A stretch of DNA of 64,000 bases from Sediminibacterium sp. (GCA_016786865.1 JAEUVE010000020.1:118912-182911), one strand, 5' to 3'; positions 46,430-56,275 are shown, counted from the stretch's first letter. Made by a program: numbers and translations. Notes: generated from the sequence alone by a model not told the origin.

Positions 46430-47689
46430 TTAATCATTTCTGTTTCCGAGTTTTTTACGGTTGCTTCGAGATGATTTGAAAACTAAAACAGCAATCGCAG
46501 CTAAAGTCAGCGTAAGCAATCCACCGTACAAAAATTCTTTCTCGGGAAACTGTGTACCTAAAAAGCCTGCTATCGGATAAGCGATTGCCCACCACAAATG
46601 AGAAAAGGCGAAATGAGAGCCATACACTTTGCCCTGGTCTTGCGGTTCGATGTTTTCGCCTATCAAGGTTTCGGAAGGCATATCGGCAAGGGTTTGACCT
46701 ATTCCCGCCAATATCCATAAAAACATTAATCCGGTATAAGGAACGAAATTGGCAAAGCTAATAGCGACCCCTATCAGGATAGCCCCGCTTATCAGGGATA
46801 CGCTTCTTGTTTTGGTTTTATCTAAGCTCCCCAACAAAAATGCTGTAATCGCTGCGCCTATTCCGAATACCGCCATTATCCACCCGTAATGCTTATCATC
46901 TAATTGCAAAGATGTCTTTATCAAACCAATCGTATTAACCAATACCATAGCTCCGGCAATTGCGGATATAAACTCAATGCTTAAAGAGAACCGTAAAATC
47001 TTATTTCCAAACAATAAGCGAATACCTTTTAATACTTCGCTCCACGTATTGCCGGGTGGTATATTATCGGTATTCACTCCTTTTTGCAGAGCTGTCATCG
47101 GGATAGTAAATATTAGTAGTGTTGCAATGAACAGCGTTGCTCCGTTGACGAAGAAAATCTGTTTGGCTCCCAACCATACCGCTACAATACCTGCCAATGC
47201 GGGACCAAATACACTTAACAACTGAAAGGTTGCCATTGATAGCCCGTTAGCTTCCCTGTATATTTCCTTTTCAACTATCTGCGGAATGATAGCCCTGTAT
47301 GTTGGTGTGAAGAATGCTGCGAATACGTTGAGCGCAAATATCAATCCGTACACCTGCCATTCTTGGGTCACAAAGGGCAGCATACACACGATTGCCATTC
47401 TTGCTAATTGAGTTATCAGCAATATGTTCTTTCGTCTTAATTTTTCAGATACCACTCCTGCAAAGGGTGAAAAGATAATGTAAGCTGTAACCCTTAATGT
47501 TAGGGCTGATGCTAATATGGCGGCTGCATTATTCGGGCTGATTTCATAGGTAAGCAACGCAAGTCCCAACCACGTAAAAGCATCCCCGAACAGGCTTGCG
47601 ATTTGGGCAAAATAAAGCCTTGCGAAAGTTGTGTTCCGCAATGTTTTAAACGGTACTATAACTGCTTTTTTTAATGACTGTAATTCCAT
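46430..47689 (-). CDS. MFS exporter (EntS-like family)
   Basis: The 419-residue protein has about 12 hydrophobic helices. It carries the MFS_3-type N-terminal pattern (FARLYFAQIASLFGDAFTWLGLALLTYE, given only in part) and a loop EKLRRKNIL between helices 2 and 3. Related proteins export siderophores, macrolides or metals. In this cargo region a role in metal or drug efflux is likely, but no His-rich tail or metal motif is seen. It is the last gene of the minus-strand cargo. Confidence 0.82.
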   Translation of the reverse strand: MELQSLKKAVIVPFKTLRNTTFARLYFAQIASLFGDAFTWLGLALLTYEISPNNAAAILASALTLRVTAYIIFSPFAGVVSEKLRRKNILLITQLARMAIVCMLPFVTQEWQVYGLIFALNVFAAFFTPTYRAIIPQIVEKEIYREANGLSMATFQLLSVFGPALAGIVAVWLGAKQIFFVNGATLFIATLLIFTIPMTALQKGVNTDNIPPGNTWSEVLKGIRLLFGNKILRFSLSIEFISAIAGAMVLVNTIGLIKTSLQLDDKHYGWIMAVFGIGAAITAFLLGSLDKTKTRSVSLISGAILIGVAISFANFVPYTGLMFLWILAGIGQTLADMPSETLIGENIEPQDQGKVYGSHFAFSHLWWAIAYPIAGFLGTQFPEKEFLYGGLLTLTLAAIAVLVFKSSRSNRKKLGNRND

Positions 47690-47731
47690 TGTATATTTTA
47701 ATCTGTTTTTATTAAGCGGAAAGCACCGCCG

Positions 47732-47923
47732 TTAAACAGTGCTTGTCCTATCCACTCCATTATTGCACCCATCAGAATAGTAAACGGGTCTTTCACATAC
47801 GGTTACTTTCTCAAAAGAAAATAAATTATGATGACGATGAAAGAGACTGGCCGTACTGTTGCCGAATAGGTATAACAGCAAAAGAAAAAGCCCTGCAAAT
47901 TTTATGTCTCGTTTATTTTGCAA
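47732..47923 (-). CDS. Small His-containing membrane protein
   Basis: The frame has no ATG. A TTG at 47923 gives 63 residues; the frame is also open to a TTG at 47989. The product has one hydrophobic helix (FAGLFLLLLYLFGNSTAS), then a His cluster LFHRHHN and two cysteines. A similar arrangement (helix, then His-rich tail) occurs in the 131-residue protein at 58041. Such small proteins accompany Bacteroidota metal-efflux genes; a role as metal-binding periplasmic accessory is inferred. Confidence is low because of the start. Confidence 0.45.
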   Translation of the reverse strand: MQNKRDIKFAGLFLLLLYLFGNSTASLFHRHHNLFSFEKVTVCERPVYYSDGCNNGVDRTSTV

Positions 47924-47997
47924 TTTTATATTGATGTAGCTACAATATTTTAGTTTTTGATTTGTTGATAATGGCGCATTATCAGACAATACTGCTC

Positions 47998-48879
47998 TTA
48001 CATTTCATAATAAAGCCCATTGTCTTTTTTTTGGGGTATTTCATCTTCCCCTAACATTTGTTTGATATTAATCTCTATCGTTTGAGCCAATGAAGTCATC
48101 GGTGTATCAACAGGTGTATTCTCAAAAGGGTCTTGCATGATAATAGCGGTTTTCTCTATCGCAATAAGCATGACCGGAATAAGTATAGAGAGTATAATTT
48201 CAATCGTTAATTGGGGATGGTCTAAACCGAATGGTATCATTATCGTAAAGACATAAATTAGTGTATGTAACAGCAAGCTGTAAGACTTTGGAAATACCGT
48301 ATTCTTAATGCGTTCACATTTTCCCATACTATCACATAGTTTACCAACAGTTTCATTTAGTTGAAGCTGCTGAAACTCCGAAATTTTCCCCTGCTCTGCC
48401 AAAGAGCGTATTTGTTTAGAATGTTCATCCAGAATAGCATTGGGAATATTGACGGCATTTATTTTATGAAAATTAATGTAGGCTTTAACTTCTGGAGAAA
48501 ATCCAATTTTTCGTAATGCTTCCCCTGTTGCGTACACCCAGATTATTTGCCGTTGAGCAAAGATTTTTATTTCATCTTTTTCATTAGCTGATAGAAATTG
48601 TTGTATTAGTCTCGTGAGTGTTCGGGAGTCGTTAACAATCGCACCCCACACTGTTCTTGCTTCCCACCATCTTTCATACGACTGCGAAGTTCTAAATGCA
48701 AGTAAAATGGAAACTATGGTTCCAAACAATGCCAGGATGCTGAAAGGAATTGTAATGTCTGCAAGCAGAGGGGTCAAGTGCAGAAAGCCTATTGTCAAAG
48801 CAAATCCAACCACAAAAAATATTTGCCACTTTATCTGCTTAATAAAGTAGGCGATAGATATTTTTTTGTTTAACAGCAT
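47998..48879 (-). CDS. Bestrophin-like anion channel (YneE family)
   Basis: The 293-residue protein has four hydrophobic segments and the bestrophin pore-neck pattern FRTSQSYERWWEARTVWGAI near residue 62. Bacterial bestrophins form pentameric anion or cation channels. It is encoded in the metal-resistance region between a small His-rich protein and an HMA protein, so it may help balance charge during metal efflux. That is inference. The frame is complete and the ATG at 48879 is clear. Confidence 0.85.
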   Translation of the reverse strand: MLLNKKISIAYFIKQIKWQIFFVVGFALTIGFLHLTPLLADITIPFSILALFGTIVSILLAFRTSQSYERWWEARTVWGAIVNDSRTLTRLIQQFLSANEKDEIKIFAQRQIIWVYATGEALRKIGFSPEVKAYINFHKINAVNIPNAILDEHSKQIRSLAEQGKISEFQQLQLNETVGKLCDSMGKCERIKNTVFPKSYSLLLHTLIYVFTIMIPFGLDHPQLTIEIILSILIPVMLIAIEKTAIIMQDPFENTPVDTPMTSLAQTIEINIKQMLGEDEIPQKKDNGLYYEM

Positions 48880-48933
48880 ATTTTAGTTTTTTTATAATTA
48901 ACGTTTCTCTCCACAAAAATTCCTGAAAGTAGG

Positions 48934-49293
48934 TTAGGACTTCTTTTTACAGCATCCATCTAATTTTTGGTAGCTTTCGGGTTCAGCCTTTACATCATCG
49001 GCATCATAGCCTAATTTGGAAATAGCTGTTCTGATTGTTTCAAGATTGGTCTTTTTAGGACTGTAATAAACTGTAAGGGTCTTTTCACTCTCATTCAAGT
49101 CAAATCTTTTTAATCCTTTTACGCTATACAGTTCTGATTGAAATAGCTTACCGCAGGTTTCGCACATTTTGCAGTGGTCGCAATTGATACTTATTTTGAT
49201 GATTGCTTTTTCTGTTTTAGGGGCGTTTTGAGCGAATAACCCATTGGACGTACATAGCATTATAATGGCTATTAGTATGTTCCTTATTTTCAT
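48934..49293 (-). CDS. Secreted HMA-domain metal-binding protein
   Basis: This 119-residue protein has a signal peptide (MKIRNILIAIIMLCTSNGLFA) and an HMA (MerP/CopZ-type) ferredoxin-like fold. Its metal loop reads NCDHCKMCETCG, with four cysteines spaced CxxCxxCxxC instead of the usual CxxC. A C-terminal GCCKKKS adds two more. It would bind soft metal ions in the periplasm and hand them to an efflux system. Neighbours are a bestrophin and DUF6122. Confidence 0.85.
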   Translation of the reverse strand: MKIRNILIAIIMLCTSNGLFAQNAPKTEKAIIKISINCDHCKMCETCGKLFQSELYSVKGLKRFDLNESEKTLTVYYSPKKTNLETIRTAISKLGYDADDVKAEPESYQKLDGCCKKKS

Positions 49294-49359
49294 TTCTTTT
49301 ATTTTTTTTCGTTTTTAATAAATTTTAAATTCACAATCTCACACCTGTACAATGCTGTA

Positions 49360-49689
49360 TTATCTCGTCCAAAAACAATCCTGAAAATCGGTTGCCATGT
49401 GGAACAATAGGCCAAGTGCAATAATTCTGATTATTTTGTTGCCGAACAGTAATAACAATACATACACAGCTATTGCATAGTACGAATGTAGAATGTGAAA
49501 TCCGACACTGCATCTGTTGGGGTCGAATATGGGTTCGGCAAACAGATGGTCAATATCAACGAACATCGTCAATAGTAAAATTATCCAAACCATCTTCCAT
49601 TCCTTTTTGAAAAATATAAGAGCAATCAAGCCCGGAAAAAGAATGTGTAAAGAGTAATGGACAATATTTTGCAGTATGAATAAAGACAT
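49360..49689 (-). CDS. DUF6122 family membrane protein
   Basis: The 109-residue protein has about four hydrophobic helices with conserved polar residues typical of DUF6122: HYSLHI near residue 11, DIDHLFAEP near 45, GFHILHS near 64 and HMATDFQDC near the end. The His and Asp arrangement suggests a metal-dependent membrane hydrolase, but no activity is known. It is often close to HMA and efflux genes in Bacteroidota ICEs. Confidence 0.8.
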   Translation of the reverse strand: MSLFILQNIVHYSLHILFPGLIALIFFKKEWKMVWIILLLTMFVDIDHLFAEPIFDPNRCSVGFHILHSYYAIAVYVLLLLFGNKIIRIIALGLLFHMATDFQDCFWTR

Positions 49690-49781
49690 TCTTAGTATAT
49701 TACTTTTGTTGGCTTTGGTCGGTCTTCATAGTGTGATTGTTATAAATTCTAAATAGAGCTGTTGCCTTAGTAAATAAAGTC

Positions 49782-49806
49782 TTGCGGAAGACATATTCTT
49801 CCGCAA
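49782..49806 (-). terminator. Terminator of the RND efflux operon
   Basis: TTGCGGAAGA and TCTTCCGCAA pair perfectly around CATAT, and the flanks extend the stem imperfectly. On the minus strand the stem leads into TTTATTT. It lies 28 bp after the stop of the gene at 49834. Confidence 0.8.
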
Positions 49807-49833
49807 AGCCTTATTTCAATCATCCCATCCCGA

Positions 49834-50256
49834 TTAATGCTGATGACCGTGTTCTTTTTCAGCGGCAGAAACCTCATTTTTGAATTTTCCAACCAACTTC
49901 TTTCCCTGAACGTTAATCGTCACGGTACAAGTTGTATGAATGCTGTTTTTAGGTAATGCAACTATTAATGCTCCATTTTTATCTGCTTTAAGATTTGAAG
50001 TTGATTTAGTGCCATTTTCAAAAGCAAACTCTATCGAGCCAGTAGCTGGTTTATTCAATGTCTTAGCGTTGGCATCCAACACATAAAAGGTAAGCGCATC
50101 GTTTCCTTTCACCATTTCAATATGGTATTTGTCAATGTCTACCATTTTTCCACCGTGTGGGGCAGCTCCGTGTCCGCTTTGAGCCATCGCAGGAGTAACT
50201 GCTAAAGTTGCCATTACAACCATGAATGACATCCCAATTAATTTGATTTTTTTCAT
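49834..50256 (-). CDS. Secreted small metal-island protein with His-rich ends
   Basis: The 140-residue protein has a signal peptide (MKKIKLIGMSFMVVMATLAV) followed by SGHGAAPHGG and a beta-rich body, and ends EHGHQH. I know the pattern only as a recurrent neighbour of Czc/Cus genes in Bacteroidota; it may bind metal in the periplasm. The frame is open 60 codons further to 50436, with no signal-like start there, so the ATG at 50256 is chosen. Confidence 0.75.
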   Translation of the reverse strand: MKKIKLIGMSFMVVMATLAVTPAMAQSGHGAAPHGGKMVDIDKYHIEMVKGNDALTFYVLDANAKTLNKPATGSIEFAFENGTKSTSNLKADKNGALIVALPKNSIHTTCTVTINVQGKKLVGKFKNEVSAAEKEHGHQH

Positions 50257-50448
50257 TTTTCTTGATTTTTTAAAAGTTAATAAATACACATAGTTAATTT
50301 TGAAATTGCCTGCTTGCTTATCCCGTTTGGTTAGTTCTTTCAGGTTTTCAGCTTCAGCTATTAATGAAGCATCCGAGAACAATGCGTATGATTTTCCAAA
50401 AGAATTGCCGGAAAAAAAAATCTTTGAATAGTTCATATTGTTATGGTA

Positions 50449-50658
50449 TTAATGGAAGTGAGGTCTTCTTATTCCCATGTTTGACAGAACTACCGATAGT
50501 ATGAGCAATGCGATAAACAGGATTATGCCTATAGCGATGAGCAAATACTTCATCGTTTTCGACAACGGTTTACCATTTGTACCTCCTGTCCTTTTGGGAG
50601 GAGGTACAAATTTTTTCCGTTTTCTTGTTTTTCTGCTTTTGGTTCTTTTTGGTTTCAT
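50449..50658 (-). CDS. Small basic single-helix membrane protein
   Basis: The 69-residue protein starts with a run of Lys/Arg (MKPKRTKSRKTRKRKK), a Pro/Gly linker, one membrane helix (LLIAIGIILFIALLILSVVL) and a short tail RRPHFH. I do not recognise a family. It begins 21 bp after the adaptor gene and shares its operon, so it may assist the pump. Confidence 0.6.
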   Translation of the reverse strand: MKPKRTKSRKTRKRKKFVPPPKRTGGTNGKPLSKTMKYLLIAIGIILFIALLILSVVLSNMGIRRPHFH

Positions 50659-50679
50659 ACCACAGCTTGTAATAGTTGA

Positions 50680-51879
50680 TTATTCTTCCTCTTCTTCGGC
50701 GTTTCTAATCGCTGAAAGAATGGTGTAAGCGTTCTTGGTAACAACTTTAAGCTGTGTTGCATCGACTGTTGAAGGCAACTCAATGGCTATGTAGCCTGCC
50801 TGTTCAATACCCTTTGAAACCGGGATTAATTGAAACGTGTGACCGTCCTTTGCCTGACTTGTCTGGACAATGATGTAGTCAGCCCCGTCTAACTGCACAA
50901 GGGCATCGGCTGGAACCGCATTTTGTTGTTCTGCTCCTACTTCAAGTAATGCCTTAACGTACATGCCGGGAAGCAAACCTGGCTCTTTGTTGAAATGTCC
51001 ATGTACAGGTATCATTTTATTGTTATCCGCAGCCTGACCAACGAGAAATACTTTGGCAGTTCGGTCATACCTGTTTTCATTGGCTAAGGAGAACTTAACC
51101 GATTGTCCTGTACGAATTTTACCCAAATCTTTCTCAAAGGCATTCAATGCAAGATGCAGGTCATTTGTCCCCATGATTTCGAAAAGCACATCTGTGGAGG
51201 CAACGTATTTTCCGATGTTCACGTTGCTTGCTTTTATATATCCGGCTATGGGAGCATATACATTAGCTGTTCTTGAAATACTATTGCTTTTTCTCAAAGC
51301 TGAACTGCTAATGCCTATCAACGCCATCTGTTGTTCCAACCCTGACATTTTAGCCTTCATCACTTTCAGGTCTGAACTGACCTGCTGGAAAGTTTTGGTA
51401 GCATTAATATCTTCTGCCCTTAACTCCTGTTGTCTTTTATATTCTTCTTCCAAATATTCAAGCCTACCGATGCCCTCCAAATATTGTTGCTGGATAGAAA
51501 TAAATTCAGGGTTTTCCAGGGTAGCTAATAGTTGTCCCTTTTTCACCTGTTGCCCAGGCAATAAACCGGATGTTTTAATGTAACCCCCTAAAGGGGCTGA
51601 TACAGACGCAACACTTCCCGGTTCAGCATCTATGATACCTGTCATTTTTATTATGCTACTTAGGTTACGGCTTTCGATTGCGCCTGTTTGAATGTCGGAC
51701 AACTTATATTGGTCGTCCGTGAACGTAATGGTTTTGACACCATTCGCTGCGGTGTCGGTTGCCGCCTGTTCGGGTACTTCTTTACTTTCCGTATTGCCGT
51801 CTTTTTTGTCTTTGCAAGAGGATATTGCTATCATTGCAAAGAGCAGTAACGGAAGGTACTTTATTGGTAATTTTGTCAT
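50680..51879 (-). CDS. RND efflux periplasmic adaptor lipoprotein (CzcB/CusB-like)
   Basis: The 399-residue protein has a lipobox (AISSC near residue 22) and biotinyl-lipoyl-like segments (SAPLGGYIKTSGLLPGQQVKKG; APIAGYIKASNVNIGKY). It also has an alpha-hairpin coiled coil (about 125-190) and the membrane-proximal domain. It bridges the inner-membrane RND pump and the outer-membrane factor, both encoded 16 bp upstream as one polypeptide. Metal type follows the pump. Confidence 0.92.
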   Translation of the reverse strand: MTKLPIKYLPLLLFAMIAISSCKDKKDGNTESKEVPEQAATDTAANGVKTITFTDDQYKLSDIQTGAIESRNLSSIIKMTGIIDAEPGSVASVSAPLGGYIKTSGLLPGQQVKKGQLLATLENPEFISIQQQYLEGIGRLEYLEEEYKRQQELRAEDINATKTFQQVSSDLKVMKAKMSGLEQQMALIGISSSALRKSNSISRTANVYAPIAGYIKASNVNIGKYVASTDVLFEIMGTNDLHLALNAFEKDLGKIRTGQSVKFSLANENRYDRTAKVFLVGQAADNNKMIPVHGHFNKEPGLLPGMYVKALLEVGAEQQNAVPADALVQLDGADYIIVQTSQAKDGHTFQLIPVSKGIEQAGYIAIELPSTVDATQLKVVTKNAYTILSAIRNAEEEEE

Positions 51880-51895
51880 TGCTTTAAATTTTTGA

Positions 51896-54800
51896 TTACT
51901 TGTTTCCTAAAATTGCTTCTATTGAAATCACTATTTGATTATAGTTATAGAGGTTATCCAGATATTCTGAATGGATGTTGCTGGATAGGGTGAGGTTCTG
52001 CAAATATTGCGTATAAGAAATATCACCGCTCCTAAAACTCTTATCGGAGTTCTTTATAATCAAATCAGCCTGTGGCAAAGCCTCTTTCTGATAATAGGTA
52101 AGCGACTTTTGGAATTTGATATACTCCTGTACCAGTTCTTTCAGCCTACCATTCAGGTTTGTAGTAGTAAGTTCAACCTCTGCCTGTGACTTCTGCTCGC
52201 TTATTTTGGAAGCGTTTATCCTTGACTTATACCCGCCCGGAAATAATGGGATAGCTACCCCAACCTGAAAAAAGTTAAATCTGTCTCTTCCAGTATATGT
52301 TCGCTCAATTCCATCTATGAATTGTGTCCCTTTATATGTCTGGCTGCTAAATCCAAGAATAATGTCGGGCAACATTTTACTTTTCTCCAAAGCCGTATTC
52401 CGTTGGTTTACCGCAATTTCCTGTTGCAGATAGCTTAACAATGGGTTGTCCGCAGGCGAAACACTTTGCTGCGGCAACGATAGCTCTTTTGCAACCAGTA
52501 CGGTATCAGCAATGGTAATATCGTCCGTAGTGTTGAGAAGTGTTTGGAGAAGCTGTTTGGCGATTTTAATATCGGCCTCACTTCTTTCAAGTTCATTTTG
52601 GATCTGCTTGGACTGAACCGATGAGGTAATGTTCTCTAAACTGGTCGATTCCCCTGTTCTATACCTTGAATTGCTGGCCTTGCTTAGTTTTACATAGATA
52701 CTATCGAGCTGCACCAAAAGTGTTTTTCGTTCCAATGCGTATTGGTACTGAACATACGCCAGTTTCACGCTACGTGCCAGGTCATTTTCTGTCACGGCTT
52801 TATATGCCTGGCTACTCTTTATTTTCTCTTGCGCCAGCTTCGACTGGTTGCCGTACACCGTTGGGAAGTCTATGCGTTGTCCGACATTGAGCAGGTTATC
52901 CGTTATAGTGGGATTACTGACGACACCCTGTGTATAAGACAATTCCGTCTTGGGCATTGTAACGCTGCCTTTTTTGAGCGCCTGCTGTAAATTGATATCG
53001 TAATTAGCAATTCTTACCTGTGCGTTATTCTTCAAGGCTTCATCAATGGATTGCTGCAAGGTCAATGCTCTTGTTGGGGTTTGTGCATTGCCGAGCATCG
53101 GCAACAGGAATAACCCGAAAAGTAAAATTGTTACAGGTACGGTTTTCATCTTCTTGTTTTTAGGAGGACGGGTAAAATAGATGTATAGCACCGGCAACAC
53201 GACCAAAGTCAGCGCCGTAGCTGTAATCAATCCACCTATTACTACGGTTGCCAATGGACGCTGTACTTCCGCACCTGATGATGATGATAATGCCATTGGC
53301 AGAAAGCCCAATGAGGCCACCGTTGCCGTCATCAACACGGGTCTAAGCCTTACACTTGTGCCAATACGCACCCGCTCATAAATGTCCGATATACCGTCTT
53401 TCTCCAGTCGGTTGAACTCTGCAATCAATACAATACCATTCAAGACGGCAACTCCAAAGAGCGCGATAAATCCCACCCCGGCAGATATACTGAAAGGCAT
53501 ATCCCGTATAAGCAATGCGAACACGCCACCGATAGCCGATAATGGGATGGCACTGAATATCAGCAATCCCTGCTTTAAAGAATGGAAAGTGAAATATAAA
53601 AGCACCAAAATCAGCAGCAAGGCTACGGGTAACGCAACTGCAAGCCGGGCATTGGCTTCTTCGAGGTTTTTGAACTGTCCGCCATAGGTCACATAATAAC
53701 CCGCAGGCATTTTTACCTTGGCAGCAATAACATCCTGAATATCCTTTACGATACTCTTAACGTCGCGGTTACGGACATTAAAGCCTACCGTGATCCGTCT
53801 TTTAGCGTTATCCCGTTGTATCTGCACAGGGCCTGGCTTAAAGCTGATTTCTGCAACTTCGCTTAAAGGGATTTGTTGCCCATCCGGTGTACTCACAAAC
53901 AGGTTCTGTACATCGGTAATATCCACGCGGGAAGCACTGTCGAGCCTGACCACCAGATCAAACCGGCGCTCTCCCTCATAGACCAGACCTGCTACCTCGC
54001 CCGCAAATCCCGCTGAGATAGCACTGTTTACATCTTCTACGTTCATTCCGTACTGCCCGATCTTATCGCGGTTGAACTTGATGTTGATTTGTGGCAAACC
54101 GGTTATTTCTTCTACATACAGGTCTTCAACGCCCTCAATGGACTTGATTTTCCTACCCACTTCAGAAGCCAAATCGGATAATACATCCAGGTTCTCTCCA
54201 TAAATTTTCAATACCACATCCTGTTTTGCACCGGTTAAAAGTTCGTTGAAGCGCATTTGGATGGGCTGCTGGAAGCTGAACGTCGCATTTGGGATAACAG
54301 ACAGGGATTGCTGCATCTTTTCAATAAGCTCTTCCCGTGTTTCTGCACTTGTCCATTCTTTCTTAGGCTTTAACACTACCATCATATCTCCCGCTTCAAT
54401 CGGCATGGGATCAGTAGGGATTTCACCGGAACCTATTTTATTGACCACCTGTTTCACTTCGGGATAATTCTTCAGCAAGATGGTTTGTGCCTTTTGGGAA
54501 ACGCTTATCATCTGATTTATCGAACTTCCAACGGGAACCCTTGTTTCCACGGCAAAATCACCCTCGTCCAACTGCGGGATAAATTCACCGCCCATTCTGT
54601 TGAAGGTGATGAGCGTGATAACAAACAGTGCAACCGCAATGGATACCACCAGAAGTTTGCGCTTCATTGCACCATTGATGATCGGAGCGTACACTTTCTG
54701 TATAGCCTTCATCATCCGGTCGGAAAAGTTTTGCTTATGCACGGTTTTCTTGCTTAACACCAAAGCAGACATCATAGGAACATAAGTAAAAGAAAGGATA

Positions 54801-56275
54801 AAGGCTCCTAAAATGGCGAAAGACACCGTTTGAGCCATTGGCGTGAACATTTTGCCCTCCACGCCAACCAATGCCAACAGTGGGAGGTAAACGATAAGGA
54901 TAATGATTTCGCCGAATGCAGCAGCCGAACGGATTTTGCGTGAGCTTTCATAGACCTCTTCATCCATCTGGTCCTGGGTGAGTTTTTCCACCCCACCATA
55001 ACGGGCTCTGCTTCCGGTTATTCGGTGCATGACTGCCTCCACTATGATAACTGTTCCATCGACAATGATCCCGAAGTCAATCGCTCCAAGGCTCATCAGG
55101 TTACCGGAAACACCAAACAGGTTCATCATACAGATGGCGAAGAGCATTGCCAAAGGAATGACCGATGCGACCACAAGCCCGCCACGAAGATTTCCCAGAA
55201 ATAAAATCAGCACAAAGACCACGATCAAAGCTCCCTCAATAAGATTGGTCGAAACCGTTGAAATAGCCCCATCTACCAGTTTTTTGCGGTCAAGGAATGG
55301 TTCTATTTCAACGCCTTCCGGAAGACTTTTCTGTATTTCAGCGATTTTCGCCTTTACGTTGGAAATAACTGCTGATGAATTGGCTCCTTTCAGCATCATA
55401 ACGATACCCGTAACCGTTTCACCCTGTCCGTTCCTGGTAGCTGCACCATAGCGGGGGCCGATGCCAAAACCCACCTGGGCAACATCGCGGATGAACACGG
55501 GCGCACCACCTTCTTTTTTAACAACGATGTTTTTAATTTCTTCAATGTTCTTTACCAGGCCCTCACTACGGATAAAATAAGCGTTCGGCCCCTTGTCAAT
55601 ATACGCTCCCCCGGTGTTCTGGTTGTTCTTTTCCAGTGCTGTGAATATATCGGATATGGTAATATTCTGACTTGCCAGCTTATCAGGGTCTACTGCAATT
55701 TGATATTGCTTTACAAAACCTCCAAAGCCGCTCACTTCGGCAACTCCCGGTGTTCCCAATAACTGCCGTTTGATAATCCAGTCCTGGATGGTTCTGAGTT
55801 CAGTAGCATCATACTTATCCTCATAACCTTTCTTGGGGTGGATCACATACTGGAATATTTCGCCCAACCCTGTGGTAACAGGGGCCATTTCCGGCGTTCC
55901 AACTCCCTCTGGAATATTCTTTGAGGCTATGGTCAGGCGTTCCTGCACCTGCTGTCGCCCCCAGTATATATCTACCCCTTCGTTAAAAACAATGGTAACA
56001 ATGGATAGTCCGAAACGTGAAAAGGAACGCATGTCCTTGATCCCCGGAATACTGACCATTGTCTGTTCCACAGGAAAGGTTACCAGTTGCTCCACTTCCT
56101 GTGCCGCCAATGTTGGCGACACTGTGATGACCATGACCTGATTATCTGTGATGTCAGGTGTGGCATCTATGGGAAGTTTGGTAAGGGAATATGTACCCCA
56201 GCATATTAATGCCAGGGTAAATAAACCGATTATCAACTTATTCTTAATTGAAAAATGAATGATTTTATTTAACAT
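51896..56275 (-). CDS. CzcA-type heavy-metal RND pump fused to an outer-membrane factor
   Basis: The 1459-residue protein is two components in one chain. Residues 1 to about 1035 are an HME-RND pump, including the TM4 motif DFGIIVDGTVIIVEAV near 400. That form fits divalent-metal (Zn, Co, Cd or Ni) pumps rather than the Cu/Ag type. From about 1043 a second signal-peptide-like start (MKTVPVTILLFGLFLLPMLG) opens a TolC/CzcC-like outer-membrane factor of about 417 residues. Such fusions occur in Bacteroidota. The adaptor gene follows 16 bp downstream. Confidence 0.92.
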   Translation of the reverse strand: MLNKIIHFSIKNKLIIGLFTLALICWGTYSLTKLPIDATPDITDNQVMVITVSPTLAAQEVEQLVTFPVEQTMVSIPGIKDMRSFSRFGLSIVTIVFNEGVDIYWGRQQVQERLTIASKNIPEGVGTPEMAPVTTGLGEIFQYVIHPKKGYEDKYDATELRTIQDWIIKRQLLGTPGVAEVSGFGGFVKQYQIAVDPDKLASQNITISDIFTALEKNNQNTGGAYIDKGPNAYFIRSEGLVKNIEEIKNIVVKKEGGAPVFIRDVAQVGFGIGPRYGAATRNGQGETVTGIVMMLKGANSSAVISNVKAKIAEIQKSLPEGVEIEPFLDRKKLVDGAISTVSTNLIEGALIVVFVLILFLGNLRGGLVVASVIPLAMLFAICMMNLFGVSGNLMSLGAIDFGIIVDGTVIIVEAVMHRITGSRARYGGVEKLTQDQMDEEVYESSRKIRSAAAFGEIIILIVYLPLLALVGVEGKMFTPMAQTVSFAILGAFILSFTYVPMMSALVLSKKTVHKQNFSDRMMKAIQKVYAPIINGAMKRKLLVVSIAVALFVITLITFNRMGGEFIPQLDEGDFAVETRVPVGSSINQMISVSQKAQTILLKNYPEVKQVVNKIGSGEIPTDPMPIEAGDMMVVLKPKKEWTSAETREELIEKMQQSLSVIPNATFSFQQPIQMRFNELLTGAKQDVVLKIYGENLDVLSDLASEVGRKIKSIEGVEDLYVEEITGLPQINIKFNRDKIGQYGMNVEDVNSAISAGFAGEVAGLVYEGERRFDLVVRLDSASRVDITDVQNLFVSTPDGQQIPLSEVAEISFKPGPVQIQRDNAKRRITVGFNVRNRDVKSIVKDIQDVIAAKVKMPAGYYVTYGGQFKNLEEANARLAVALPVALLLILVLLYFTFHSLKQGLLIFSAIPLSAIGGVFALLIRDMPFSISAGVGFIALFGVAVLNGIVLIAEFNRLEKDGISDIYERVRIGTSVRLRPVLMTATVASLGFLPMALSSSSGAEVQRPLATVVIGGLITATALTLVVLPVLYIYFTRPPKNKKMKTVPVTILLFGLFLLPMLGNAQTPTRALTLQQSIDEALKNNAQVRIANYDINLQQALKKGSVTMPKTELSYTQGVVSNPTITDNLLNVGQRIDFPTVYGNQSKLAQEKIKSSQAYKAVTENDLARSVKLAYVQYQYALERKTLLVQLDSIYVKLSKASNSRYRTGESTSLENITSSVQSKQIQNELERSEADIKIAKQLLQTLLNTTDDITIADTVLVAKELSLPQQSVSPADNPLLSYLQQEIAVNQRNTALEKSKMLPDIILGFSSQTYKGTQFIDGIERTYTGRDRFNFFQVGVAIPLFPGGYKSRINASKISEQKSQAEVELTTTNLNGRLKELVQEYIKFQKSLTYYQKEALPQADLIIKNSDKSFRSGDISYTQYLQNLTLSSNIHSEYLDNLYNYNQIVISIEAILGNK

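Noticed and set aside
50257..50436. 60-codon extension before the signal peptide of the gene at 49834
   Set aside because: The added residues do not look like a leader, and a proper signal peptide starts at ATG 50256. It may be a remnant or chance open frame.
55029..55451. Reading frame of 140 codons opposite the RND pump gene
   Set aside because: It is antisense to conserved RND motifs and has low-complexity Thr/Pro/Ser content with no recognisable domain.
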